From: Polaribacter sejongensis
Lineage (GTDB): Bacteria; Bacteroidota; Bacteroidia; Flavobacteriales; Flavobacteriaceae
Assembly (NCBI RefSeq): GCF_038024065.1
Contig: NZ_CP150667.1
Location: forward strand, 3,541,501-3,605,500
Length of the DNA: 64,000 bases
Direction: 5' to 3'
The notes under the pieces are model-generated. The model made no database searches. It was not told the origin of the DNA and worked only from the letters and a program-made list of their open reading frames with translations. This document shows, in pieces, positions 1 to 10,700 of the stretch; position 1 is the first letter of the stretch; each line of letters opens with the position of its first letter. A program made the translations under genes and the position numbers.

Positions 1-1255
1 AAATATAGATTCAGCACCTTCTGTAACATAAGCTCTTTGGGTGTTGTTAAAATTAATTGGTCCACCAGACTCATCACCTTGTATAAAGAAACCTTGTCCT
101 ATTGCTATGTATTTTGAAGGTGTTTTATAAGTCATATCATCGCTATCACCTGTACCACCTGTACCATTATTGTTATTAGAAGCTAAAGAACTAGCAGCTG
201 TAGAGGTAGTTAAATTTATAGCTGCGTATCCACCAATGTATCCACCAAATATATGTCCATCAATTCCTTCTCCTTCACCTAATTCACTTTCTTGGTGTTC
301 CCAGAAATAAAGAGTTCCTGTTGTACTGTCTAGATTGTCTTCTATAAATTTTCTAGTATTTATAGCAGAAGGGAAAGGGTTACCAATTAAGTAATCTTGA
401 TCAGTATCTATTTCAAATGCGGTATTAAAATCACCATCATTAGGTGTTCCTGAGAAAGTATAATTTTGTCCATCTTCTTTACCAGGTCCTTTAAAAATAA
501 ATCCATCACCTCTATTTATTATACCATCTTTATATTTATGTACATAGTTTATTCTACCATTAGTTTGAGGAGAATAGGTGTAAATCCAGTAATCTGCTAA
601 TGAAATACCTGTGCTAGTAAAAGAACCATCATAACCACCAACAAATGTTATGTCTTTTGGAGTACTTGGATCTGTACCATCTTTTAATACATCTTCTATA
701 GTGTAGGTGTTAGTTCCTGAATTAACAGGAGAACTCATGTACCCATATCTATATAAACTAGGTATATCTGAATTTTGATCTACTAAAAGTTTCCCCATAA
801 CACCAGTTGTTGTACTTGTAATTGTGCTAGTACCAGTGTGTGTTTGCACTAATTGAGCTAATGTACCTGCTAAACGAATATCACCATCTAAAGTAATATC
901 ATTTGTAACCACTAACAATTGATCTGTTACTTTTAATGTTTTACTTGCATCAATTTTAAGTTTTCTAGCGCTTAATCTGTTTGTTTCATGTTCAAAATCT
1001 TGATCAATTACCACAGAACGAGATCTATCTGGATACCCATTTGTATACAAATTGTTAGTAGCTGTTGAAGTAGTAATATCAATTCTATGTAAACCTAACA
1101 ACGTGTTTGCTTCTGTACTAGAAGATTCAATTTCTGAGATTAAAGGATCTTGCGGATGTCTTTTATCTCCTGCAACAGTTTCATCACCAATTGGTTGATA
1201 AGGTAAAATAGCATCATCTATAAATACTACCCATTCATTTGCATCGTAGTCTTTA
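1..1255. repeat. Long near-identical direct repeat, copy 1
   Basis: Position 1 corresponds to 5507. The match runs to about 1250 with only scattered substitutions and no frame change. It encodes the shared C-terminal region of the two giant proteins. Upstream of about 1255 the homologous lamin-tail-like regions are clearly diverged, so the high-identity block has a sharp edge. The left edge of the window cuts the repeat. Confidence 0.9.
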
Positions 1256-4200
1256 TTGTATATTAATGTTTCATCTATTCTTACTTTTGATGTTTTATCA
1301 GCAATTGCTTGAATGATATCATATCTGTTGTTGTAAGAAGAAGCATCATTGGTAGATGATAAAGTAACCATGTCATTAGCGCCTTCAATATTGGTTAATA
1401 CGTCGCTATTTATAACTCTTGTTAAATCAGAGTTATCAAAGTTAGTAATTGCATTATTAGTGCTTTTTAACAATATAGATTTACCAGCAGCTAATATATT
1501 TGGAAATGTATAGAAAGCATCTGGAACCGTGGTTTGTGTACCTGTTTTATCTACATATAATTGAACTTGAATAAGATTAGCAGCAATACTTTTAGTAGCA
1601 TGAATGTTTGTAATTTCTATCCATCTGTCTGTATTGCTATCATTATCATATTGATATACTTGAGTAATCATTGCAATTCCATCATCAGAAATATCTCTAT
1701 AATCTACATCTCCAAAAGTTAAGGCATCTGTATCAGCATCTGTAAAATTATCTGTTTGTGTGTTGTCAAAAATACCATTTACATCAGTATAACCTAAATC
1801 TGTATTACCTGTTTCTGCAAGATCGTTTAAACCATTAATACCAAAAGTACCTGTAGACATTCCGTTACCATCATTTGGCAAGCCTGTTCCAGATTCTATA
1901 ACATCAAATATACCATCGCCATCAGAATCTAAGTCTAAATAATCTGGTATTGTATCTGCATTTACAGTTGCATTTTCGTCTGTATTTGTTGGGTTTACTC
2001 CAATAATTGCACCAGATTCATAAGCATCGTCCATACCATTGTTGTTTGCATCTGTTATTCCTGCACCAAAACCACTAGGAGCGATATAACCTTTAGATGT
2101 TTGGCTTTCTATATTATCTGGAATTCCGTCATTATCTGCATCTAAATCTAAGTAATTTGCAACAGCATCTCCATCTGTATTTGTAGGTGTATTGCCTGTA
2201 CCTGCAGAACTTGGTATTCCATTGTTAGGGTCTATATCTCCATCTGCTTTACCATCTCTATCAGCGTCTATACCACCAGCTTCTATAACATCTGGAATAC
2301 CATCATTATCAGAATCTAAATCTAAAGAATTAGGGATACCATCTCCATCTTGATCATTAAAACTTGCTGGACATTCTAAAGTAGCAAAAACAATATTATC
2401 TACCCCAACATCATTCCCTGCAGAACCATTAGGTTGGTCGTTAAAAATTACAATATCTAAAGTAGTTTTTGTTGCTGTAAAGTTTAATGATACTCTTCTC
2501 CAAATATCATCATTAGGTTCTCCTGCCGCTGGTGATGATATTGTTTGTGTTGTTGCTCCAGAATCATCTTGTACTTCCAATCTAAAAATTGGCTTGTCAC
2601 TACATCCATTACATAAACCCGCTAAATCTAGTCTAAACCTATAATCTGCTCCAATAATTAAATTGGTTAAAGACTGACGATAAAACTCTGTATTAGCTTG
2701 ATTAATCATGTTTATAGCTAAATATCTACTGTTTGTAGAACCACCTGCTGGACCTGTAAATTGATCTATATTTGAATCTATATCTCCATTTTTGTCTGTA
2801 CGATTGTAGTCTGATAATCCTGAAGTGAGTGATGAAACTACGGCATAAGAACCATCTGGTATGGCACCAGAACTAGTATATGAATGATTTTCTACATTGT
2901 TATTTGTAGTTCTAGTAGTTCCTGTACCAAAGTCTTCGCTAGAAATTACAATAATTTCTACTTTTTCAGAAAGATCACAGTTTCCATCTTCTACACTGTC
3001 TATAATACCATCATTATCGCTATCTGCATCAATAGAATCTGGTATGCCATCATTATCTGTATCTATATTTACATTGATATCTCTGTAATCTACATCACCA
3101 ATAGCGGAGTTGGCATCTCCATCGGTATCTGTAAAGTTATCCGTTTGTGTGTCATCATACTTTCCGTTTACATCTGTATATAAATTATCTGTACCATCTG
3201 TCTCAATAGCATCTGCAAGTCCGTTTGTACCAACAGTCCCTGTTACTTTACCAGCACCATCGTTCGATAAATTGCTTCCGGATTCAACAATGTCAAATAA
3301 ACCATCACCATCAGCATCTAAGTCTAAATAATCTGGTTTAACATCTGCACCAGAAATAGCATTTTCATCTGTATTAATAGTTGTTAAACCTAATGAACCA
3401 GATCCGTCTGAATTACCATTAGGAGTTGCATCATAAGCGTCGTCTAAACCATCATTATCCGAATCGATTCCTGTAGGAGGGATATAACCTCTAGTAGTTT
3501 GTGCTTCAATATTATCTGGGATACCATCGTTATCTGAATCTAAATCTAACGAATTAGTGATGCCATCTCCATCAGTATCATTATCACAAATTTTACTTGA
3601 CGATAATTTAGAAAAAGGAATAGCACTTTTGGTAATGCTGCTGCTTGAGTATTGAACAGTTAGAGATTCGCCTCCACCGTTTTCAAAAAATAGTACTGTA
3701 ATGTCGTGTAAACCCGGTAATAAAGCGATACTTCCACTTTTTTCTGTAGGGCCATGGTTTCCGTCATTACTTACAATTTGATTATTATCTATAAATAGTT
3801 TAGAACCATCATCTGAGTTGGTGTAAAAAGTATACGTTTCTGAGGTTTCAATAGTTATAAAACCTGTATATCGTATACTAAAGGTATCACCATCTCCTGG
3901 TGTTTCTATAGCATAAAGAGCATCTACATCAAAATCTGTAACGGTACCCGTACCTTTTGCACCTGTTGTAGGTATGTTATCTACTGTAGAACCGGTAGGT
4001 ACACTATCATAAAACTCATAGTTTAAACGATTATTTCTAGAAGCAGCACAATTGTTATCTGTTTCGTTAACATCTAAAATTCCATCGTTATCATCATCAA
4101 TATCTATAGAGTCAATAATACCATCATTATCTGTATCTACTGTATCAGTGGTATTCGTTTTATTTGTTGATTTTCCTATAGAAGTAGTAATTAGAGTTTG

Positions 4201-4293
4201 TGAGTAACTATTTATTGTAAATAGAAATAACACATATAAAAACTGTGATTTTTTTAAACGAAATTTTTTCGTTTTATTAAGGGGGTTAATCAT
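1..4293 (-). CDS. Giant secreted adhesin-like protein with TSP3 and PA14 repeats (C-terminus outside the window)
   Basis: The frame is open from an ATG at 4293 to the left edge, giving 1431 visible residues. It opens with a signal peptide (basic NKTKKFRLKK, then a hydrophobic stretch ending SYSQT). Next come aspartate-rich, calcium-binding thrombospondin type 3-like repeats of the DxDxDGI kind, a PA14-like domain at about residues 110-225 (YTFYTNSDDGSKLFID), more TSP3 repeats, and a beta-sandwich stretch at about 425-640. A third block of TSP3 repeats and a lamin-tail-like domain (about 880-1000) follow. The last about 420 visible residues are nearly identical to residues 2493-2909 of the neighbouring 3155-residue protein. 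By that homology the missing end should carry a T9SS sorting domain. The likely role is cell-surface adhesion or ligand binding (inference). The two minus-strand genes are separated by a terminator, so they are probably transcribed separately. Confidence 0.85.
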   Translation of the reverse strand, partial: MINPLNKTKKFRLKKSQFLYVLFLFTINSYSQTLITTSIGKSTNKTNTTDTVDTDNDGIIDSIDIDDDNDGILDVNETDNNCAASRNNRLNYEFYDSVPTGSTVDNIPTTGAKGTGTVTDFDVDALYAIETPGDGDTFSIRYTGFITIETSETYTFYTNSDDGSKLFIDNNQIVSNDGNHGPTEKSGSIALLPGLHDITVLFFENGGGESLTVQYSSSSITKSAIPFSKLSSSKICDNDTDGDGITNSLDLDSDNDGIPDNIEAQTTRGYIPPTGIDSDNDGLDDAYDATPNGNSDGSGSLGLTTINTDENAISGADVKPDYLDLDADGDGLFDIVESGSNLSNDGAGKVTGTVGTNGLADAIETDGTDNLYTDVNGKYDDTQTDNFTDTDGDANSAIGDVDYRDINVNIDTDNDGIPDSIDADSDNDGIIDSVEDGNCDLSEKVEIIVISSEDFGTGTTRTTNNNVENHSYTSSGAIPDGSYAVVSSLTSGLSDYNRTDKNGDIDSNIDQFTGPAGGSTNSRYLAINMINQANTEFYRQSLTNLIIGADYRFRLDLAGLCNGCSDKPIFRLEVQDDSGATTQTISSPAAGEPNDDIWRRVSLNFTATKTTLDIVIFNDQPNGSAGNDVGVDNIVFATLECPASFNDQDGDGIPNSLDLDSDNDGIPDVIEAGGIDADRDGKADGDIDPNNGIPSSAGTGNTPTNTDGDAVANYLDLDADNDGIPDNIESQTSKGYIAPSGFGAGITDANNNGMDDAYESGAIIGVNPTNTDENATVNADTIPDYLDLDSDGDGIFDVIESGTGLPNDGNGMSTGTFGINGLNDLAETGNTDLGYTDVNGIFDNTQTDNFTDADTDALTFGDVDYRDISDDGIAMITQVYQYDNDSNTDRWIEITNIHATKSIAANLIQVQLYVDKTGTQTTVPDAFYTFPNILAAGKSILLKSTNNAITNFDNSDLTRVINSDVLTNIEGANDMVTLSSTNDASSYNNRYDIIQAIADKTSKVRIDETLIYNKDYDANEWVVFIDDAILPYQPIGDETVAGDKRHPQDPLISEIESSSTEANTLLGLHRIDITTSTATNNLYTNGYPDRSRSVVIDQDFEHETNRLSARKLKIDASKTLKVTDQLLVVTNDITLDGDIRLAGTLAQLVQTHTGTSTITSTTTGVMGKLLVDQNSDIPSLYRYGYMSSPVNSGTNTYTIEDVLKDGTDPSTPKDITFVGGYDGSFTSTGISLADYWIYTYSPQTNGRINYVHKYKDGIINRGDGFIFKGPGKEDGQNYTFSGTPNDGDFNTAFEIDTDQDYLIGNPFPSAINTRKFIEDNLDSTTGTLYFWEHQESELGEGEGIDGHIFGGYIGGYAAINLTTSTAASSLASNNNNGTGGTGDSDDMTYKTPSKYIAIGQGFFIQGDESGGPINFNNTQRAYVTEGAESIF

Positions 4294-4623
4294 GAAAGAA
4301 AATTTATTGCAAAAGTAGTGGATTATTAATCAATTGAAGTGTTATTAGGCTTTGACCTCTAAGATAATACTCTATATTATTTTAAATGTATACGTAATAT
4401 CCGTTTTTTTGGTTTTAGTATTCTTGTGTTTTTCTTAGATAATTATTTTTTTTTATGAATTAGATAATGATTCTTATTTTTTTTATGAAATTGATATAAA
4501 TAACCATTCATTATTTTTATTTTAAAAGAAGAAAATTTATTGATTTATTTTAAGTAAAACTGCATAAATGCTTTAAAATAGTAGTTTTATTTAGGTTTGT
4601 TAGAAACTATGACTATTTAATTT

Positions 4624-4668
4624 AACGTGTATATAAAAGTAAAGCAACTTTTTTTATACACGTTTTTT
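4624..4668 (+). terminator. Possible hairpin terminator of uncertain role
   Basis: Ten-base perfect arms AACGTGTATA and TATACACGTT enclose a 21-nt loop, and T residues follow on the plus strand. No plus-strand gene lies upstream, so its function is unclear. It may block antisense transcription. Confidence 0.4.
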
Positions 4669-4685
4669 TATATTATTTTTTGATA

Positions 4686-4730
4686 AAAAAAAACGAGTAA
4701 CAGAAATTTATTTCTGTTACTCGTTTTTAA
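4686..4730 (-). terminator. Strong intrinsic terminator of the 3155-residue adhesin gene
   Basis: A 17-bp perfect stem has arms AAACGAGTAACAGAAAT (4691-4707) and its complement (4710-4726). Read on the minus strand it is followed by a T run (A run at 4684-4693 on the plus strand). It lies about 40 bp past the TAA at 4766. T runs on both sides could let it work in both directions. Confidence 0.85.
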
Positions 4731-4765
4731 TTTAATCTACCTTAATTTATCAGTACAAGTATTTG

Positions 4766-7700
4766 TTATTCAATAATTACTTTTTTGTTAGTATCACCTT
4801 TATTAGTTCTCATTTTTACAATATAAATACCCGTTGGTATTTGTTTTTTGATATCTAATTGATACGTACTTTTTTGTTCTTTAATATTCCAAAGACTTAC
4901 TTTTTTACCAAGAATATCAAACAATTCTACTTTGTTAATTTCTATATCTTGATTTTTAGAGATTACAATATTGTTATTCTCATTGTCGGCATAAATACTT
5001 GTATATCCTTCTAAAATATCATCTTCTACACTAAGTACACTAGCATCTTTAAAAGCAAGTACAAAGCGATCTGTATAAACTCCTTTTTCTAAAGTTAAAG
5101 TAGCTTTTCCTTGTTTAACATTGTAAGATGTATTTGTCAGTTTATCTGTAATATAGATATCTCTATCAACATTTTGAATTTCATCTACCATTACATTCAC
5201 TTGTCCAGAATAATCAACAACTAGTTCTAAAGGAACTTCTAACTCGTTAGATATTTCTTGTACCCCAGCAATTACATAATTTGTATCATCATTAGGGAAT
5301 TTAAAATACATGTCTGTTTTACCAGTTTCATATACTTCCGAGTCATATCCTTTATTAAAAGCAAAAGAATTTGTTTCTTGAAAAGAGATTGCTATTTGGT
5401 TATGAAGTAATAATTCTTCCGTGTTTTTATATTCAAAACCTAATTTAATAATAGGCAATAAGTTTGTTGAAATTGCTGTTTTACTGCTTTTTCCACTTGC
5501 TTTAAAAAATATAGATTCAGCACCTTCTGTAACATAAGCTCTTTGTGTGTTGTTAAAATTAATTGGTCCACCATCGTCATCACCTTGTATAAAGAAACCT
5601 TGTCCTATTGCTATGTATGGTAAAGGTGTTTTATAGGCCATATCATCGCTATCGCCTGTACCACCTGTACCATTATTGTTATTAGAAGCTAAAGAACTAG
5701 CAGCTGTAGACGTAGTTAAATTTATAGCTGCATATCCACCAATGTATCCACCAAATATATGTCCATCAATTCCTTCTCCTTCACCTAATTCACTTTCTTG
5801 GTGTTCCCAGAAATAAAGAGTTCCTGTTGTACTGTCTAGATTGTCTTCTATAAATTTTCTAGTATTTATAGAAGAAGGGAAAGGGTTACCAATTAAGTAA
5901 TCTTGATCAGTACCTATTTCAACTATGGTATTAAAATCACCATCATTAGGTGTTCCTGAGAAAGTATAGTTTTGTCCATCTTCTTTACCAGGTCCTTTAA
6001 AAATAAATCCATCACCTCTATTTATTATACCATCTTCATATTTATGTACATAGTTTATTCTACCATTAGTTTGAGGAGAATAGGTGTAAATCCAGTAATC
6101 TGCTAATGAAATACCTGTGCTAGTAAAAGAACCATCATAACCATCAACAAATGTTATGTCTTTTGGATTGCTTGGATCTGTACCATCTTTTAATACATCT
6201 TCTATAGTGTAGGTGTTAGTTCCTGAATTAACAGGAGAACTCATGTACCCATATCTATATAAACTAGGTATATCTGAGTTTTGATCTATTAAAAGTTTTC
6301 CCATATCACCAGTTATTGTACTTGTAATTGTACTAGTACCAGTGTGTGTTTGCACTAATTGAGCTAAAGTACCTGTTAAACGAATATCACCATCTAAAGT
6401 AATATCATTTGTAACTACTAACAATTGATCTGTTACTGTTAACGTGTTACTTGCATCAACTTTAAGTTTTCTAGCGCTTAATCTATTACCAGTATGCTCA
6501 AAATCTTGATCAATTACAACAGAACGAGATCTATCTGGATACCCATTTGTATACAAATTGTTAGTAGCTGTTGAAGTAGTAATATTAATTCTATGTAAAC
6601 CTAACAAAGTATTAGCTTCTGTACTAGAAGATTCAATTTCTGAGATTAAAGGATCTTGCGGATGTCTTTTGTCTCCAGCAACAGTTTCATCACCAATTGG
6701 TTGATAAGGTAAAATAGCATCATCTATAAATACTACCCATTCACTAGCTGTGTAGTCTTTATTAGGTGTTAATGTTTCATCTATTCTTACAACAGAAGTT
6801 TTGTTCGTAACATTAGAAACAACATCGTATCTATTACCCCATGAAGAAGTACCTGTTGAAGAAGAAAGTGTAATGATGTCATTACCTCCTTCAAGATCTG
6901 TTAGGTTATCTACTTGTGGGTAAACAACATTATCTACAATTGTTGCTGTGCTTCTTAAATTTTCAATACCGTTTCCAGAGTTTTTAAACAATACAGATTC
7001 TCCACTTGCTAATAACGTTGTAACTGTATAAGTAACATCTGGAGTAACACCTGTTTGATCACCTGTTTTATCTTTATACAGCTGAATATTTATAGTATTT
7101 GCTGGAATTTCTGTTGTACCAATATTTGTAATTTCAATCCATTTTTCTGTACCAACTTGATATACTTGTGTAATCATAACATCTCCAGCAATATTTGCAG
7201 GAATAGACGTTAAATATAAAGTAGCTTGGTCACATGCTTGTGGAGTTCCATTATCACATATATTATAAATTACAGGTACCGTTCCGGTAAATCCAGCTTC
7301 AGGTACAAAAGTATAAGAACCGTCTGTGTTTATGGTTATCGAACCAATTCCAGAGATTACTTCTGGTGTACCAGGTGTAACTGGGCTTGTTGTACCATTA
7401 AAAGTAGCAGAAGCCGTAGTAATTGTTTGTGTATTTCCTTCTGGATCAAAGTCATTTGTAACAACATTTCCATTCATTGTAGTTCCTTGCTGAGCAGAAT
7501 TGGCATCATCATTAGCAAACGTGTTGTTTCCAAAATTGTTAATAACATTTATGCTAAGAATAGCTGTATTAGTACCACCATTACCGTCAGAAATGGTGTA
7601 CGTAATAGGTTCTAAAGTACCAACAAAAGTCAGCGTAGAAGAATATGTGTAGTCACCATTAGCCTCTATTGTAATATTACCAGCAGGAACTGAATTGCCA

Positions 7701-10700
7701 TTTTCATTAATTCCAAAAATTTCTATTTGACTGCCAACTGTTATATTCTCTAGATTGGTAGTACCAGTCCTTGTAAATGTTGCAGAAGTTACAGTAATAG
7801 CGTCACCGTCGGGATCACTGTCATTATTAAATAAGTTTGAACTTACTGTTGTATTTATTTCCGTAGTAGCTACGTCATTTTGTGCAGTTGGCGGATTATT
7901 AGCGCCTGTTTCAATGTTAATGTTCGGAATTACTTCAATAGATAATATTGCTGTGTCAATCGGTGTTCCATCACCTGTTCCAGTATAAGTAACAGGATCA
8001 ATAGTTCCTGTAAATCCTGCAGCAGGTATAAAAGTATACGTTCCGTCTGCATTAATAGTTAAAGAACCAGCGTTTGCAACTGCAGTACCGTTATCATGTA
8101 CACCAGCAACTTGTTTAGCAGTTCCTAAAGTAAATCCTGTTGCAGTAACACTTGTTACACCTTGGTCGTTTGTTATTAATTGACCATCAACAGGTGTGTC
8201 TTGCGGAGTTTGATTGATATCATTCTCTGCAATTACATCATCAGGAATAGACGTTAAATACAAAGTAGCTTCATCACATACTTGTGGAGTTCCATTATCA
8301 CATACACTGTATGTTACAGGGACTGTTCCCACAAAATTAGTCTCAGGAACAAAGGTATATGTCCCATCTGCGTTTAATGTTAACTTACCTACATTAGGAA
8401 TCGTTGTTTCTGTACCAACAGTTATTTCTGTTGTTGTACCGTTAAAAGTAGCAGAAGCCGTAGTAACTGTTTGTGTATTCCCTTCTGGGTCAAAGTCATT
8501 TGTAACAACATCACCATTCATTGTAGTTCCTTGCGGAGCAGAATTGGCATCGTCATTAGCAAACGTATTGTTTCCGTAGTTAGGAATCACATCTAAGTTA
8601 AGAATAGCGGTATCTGTTTCTCCATCAATATCTGTAATTGTGTATGTAATATCGTTTACAGTTCCTGTAAAACCAGTAGCAGGCGTAAAGGTATATTCTC
8701 CATTTACATCGAAGTTAATAGTACCAGCTACATCTACTGGGTTCCCGTTTTTATCTAATCCGGAAACAGTTTGTCCTGTAACAGGAAACGTAGTAACAGT
8801 AGTTGGAGTACTCGTAGCACCAGAATTGGTTGTTACGTTGGTTGTAAAACCAGTTACAGTAATCGTATCACCTGTATCAGGATCAGAATCATTGGTAAGT
8901 ATTGTAGAACTTACAACAGTATTTAATTCTGTAGTGCTTACATCATTCTGCGCCGTTGGCGGATTGTTACCGGCTGGCTGAATATTAGGTAATATTTCAA
9001 TAGATAAAGTAGCCGTATCTGTTGCACCACCAGCATTCTCACCTGTATATGTTACAGGATTAATAGTTCCTTTAAAACCTGCAGCAGGTACAAAAGTATA
9101 TGTTCCGTCTGCGTTGATAGTTAAAGAACCAGCGTTTGCAACTACATTTCCGTTATTATCTACACCAGCAACTTGTTTAGCAGTTCCTAAAGTAAATCCT
9201 GTTGCAGTAACAGTTGTTACACCTTGGTCGTTTATTATTAATTGACCATTAACAGTAGTGTCTTGCGGAGTTTGATTGATATCATTTTCAGCAGTAACAT
9301 CAGCAGGAATAGACGTTAAATATAAATTAGCTTGGTCACATGCTTGTACTGTTGGCGAGGTAACGGTATCACATTTAGTGTATGTTACAGGTACTGTTCC
9401 TACAAAGTCAGCATCAGGTACAAAGGTATATGTTCCATCTGCGTTTAATGTTAAATCCCCAACATTAGGAATCGTTGTTTTTGTACCAACAGTAATTGCT
9501 GTTGTTGTACCGTTAAAAGTAGCAGAAGCCGTAGTAACTGTTTGTGTATTCCCTTCTGGGTCAAAGTCATTTGTAACAACATCACCATCCATTGTAGTTC
9601 CTTGCGGAGCAGAATTAGCATCATCATTAGCAAACGTATTGTTTCCGTAATTAGGAATTACATTTAAGTTAAGAATAGCAGTATCTGTACCACCGTTTCC
9701 ATCAGAAACTGTATATGTAATATCGTTTATTGTACCTGTAAAATTGTTAGCAGGAATAAACTCATAAGTTCCAACTGCATTTACTTTAACAGTACCAGCA
9801 TTTGCAACAGCAACTCCATTTTCATCAATACCAGAAACCGTTTTAGCAGTTCCTAAGGTAAAAGAACTAACTACTCCAGCTTCATTAGTCGTTGTAGCTT
9901 CGGTAATAGTTATTATATCACCTGTATCAGGGTCAGAATCGTTAGAAAGTACTGTTGAAGTTACATCTGTATTTAACTCTGTAGTATTTACATCATTCTG
10001 TGTCGTTGGCGGATTGTTACCAGCTGGCTGAATGTTAGGTAATACTTCAATAGATAAAGTAGCTGTGTCAGTGCCATTACCTGCTCCTTTTCCAGTATAA
10101 GTAACAGGATCAATAGTTCCTGTAAACCCTGCAGCAGGTACAAAAGTATACGTTCCGTCTGCGTTGATAGTTAAAGAACCAGCGTTTGCAACTACATTTC
10201 CGTTATTATCTACACCAGAAACTTGTTTAGCAGTTCCTAAAGTAAATCCTGTTGCGGTAACACTTGTTACACCTTGGTCGTTTGTTATTAATTGACCATC
10301 AACAGTTGTGTCTTGCGGAGTTTGATTGATATCATTCTCTGCAGTAACATCAGCAGGAATAGAAGTTAAATATAAAGTAGCTTGGTCACATGCTTGTACT
10401 GTTGGCGAGGTAACGGTATCACATTTAGTGTATGTTACAGGCACTGTACCAACAAAATCAGTATCAGGAACAAATGTATAAGTTCCAATTGCATTAAGTG
10501 TTAATTTCCCAACATTAGGAATCGTTGTTTCTGTACCAATAGTAATTGGAGTTGAAGTTGTTCCTACTAAAGCAGAAGCAGTAGTAACTGTTTGTGTATT
10601 TCCTTCTGGATCAAAGTCATTTGTAACAACATCACCATTCATTGTTGTTCCTTGTGGAGCAGAATTAGCATCATCATTAGCAAAGGTGTTGTTTCCGTAA

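Larger units (their letters stand above)
4294..4765. other. AT-rich intergenic region between the two giant genes
   Basis: No coding frame is seen. The region holds the upstream sequence of the left gene and two hairpins, a strong one at 4686-4730 and a second at 4624-4668 with arms AACGTGTATA / TATACACGTT followed by T residues on the plus strand. The rest is A/T-rich with no recognisable feature. Confidence 0.6.
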
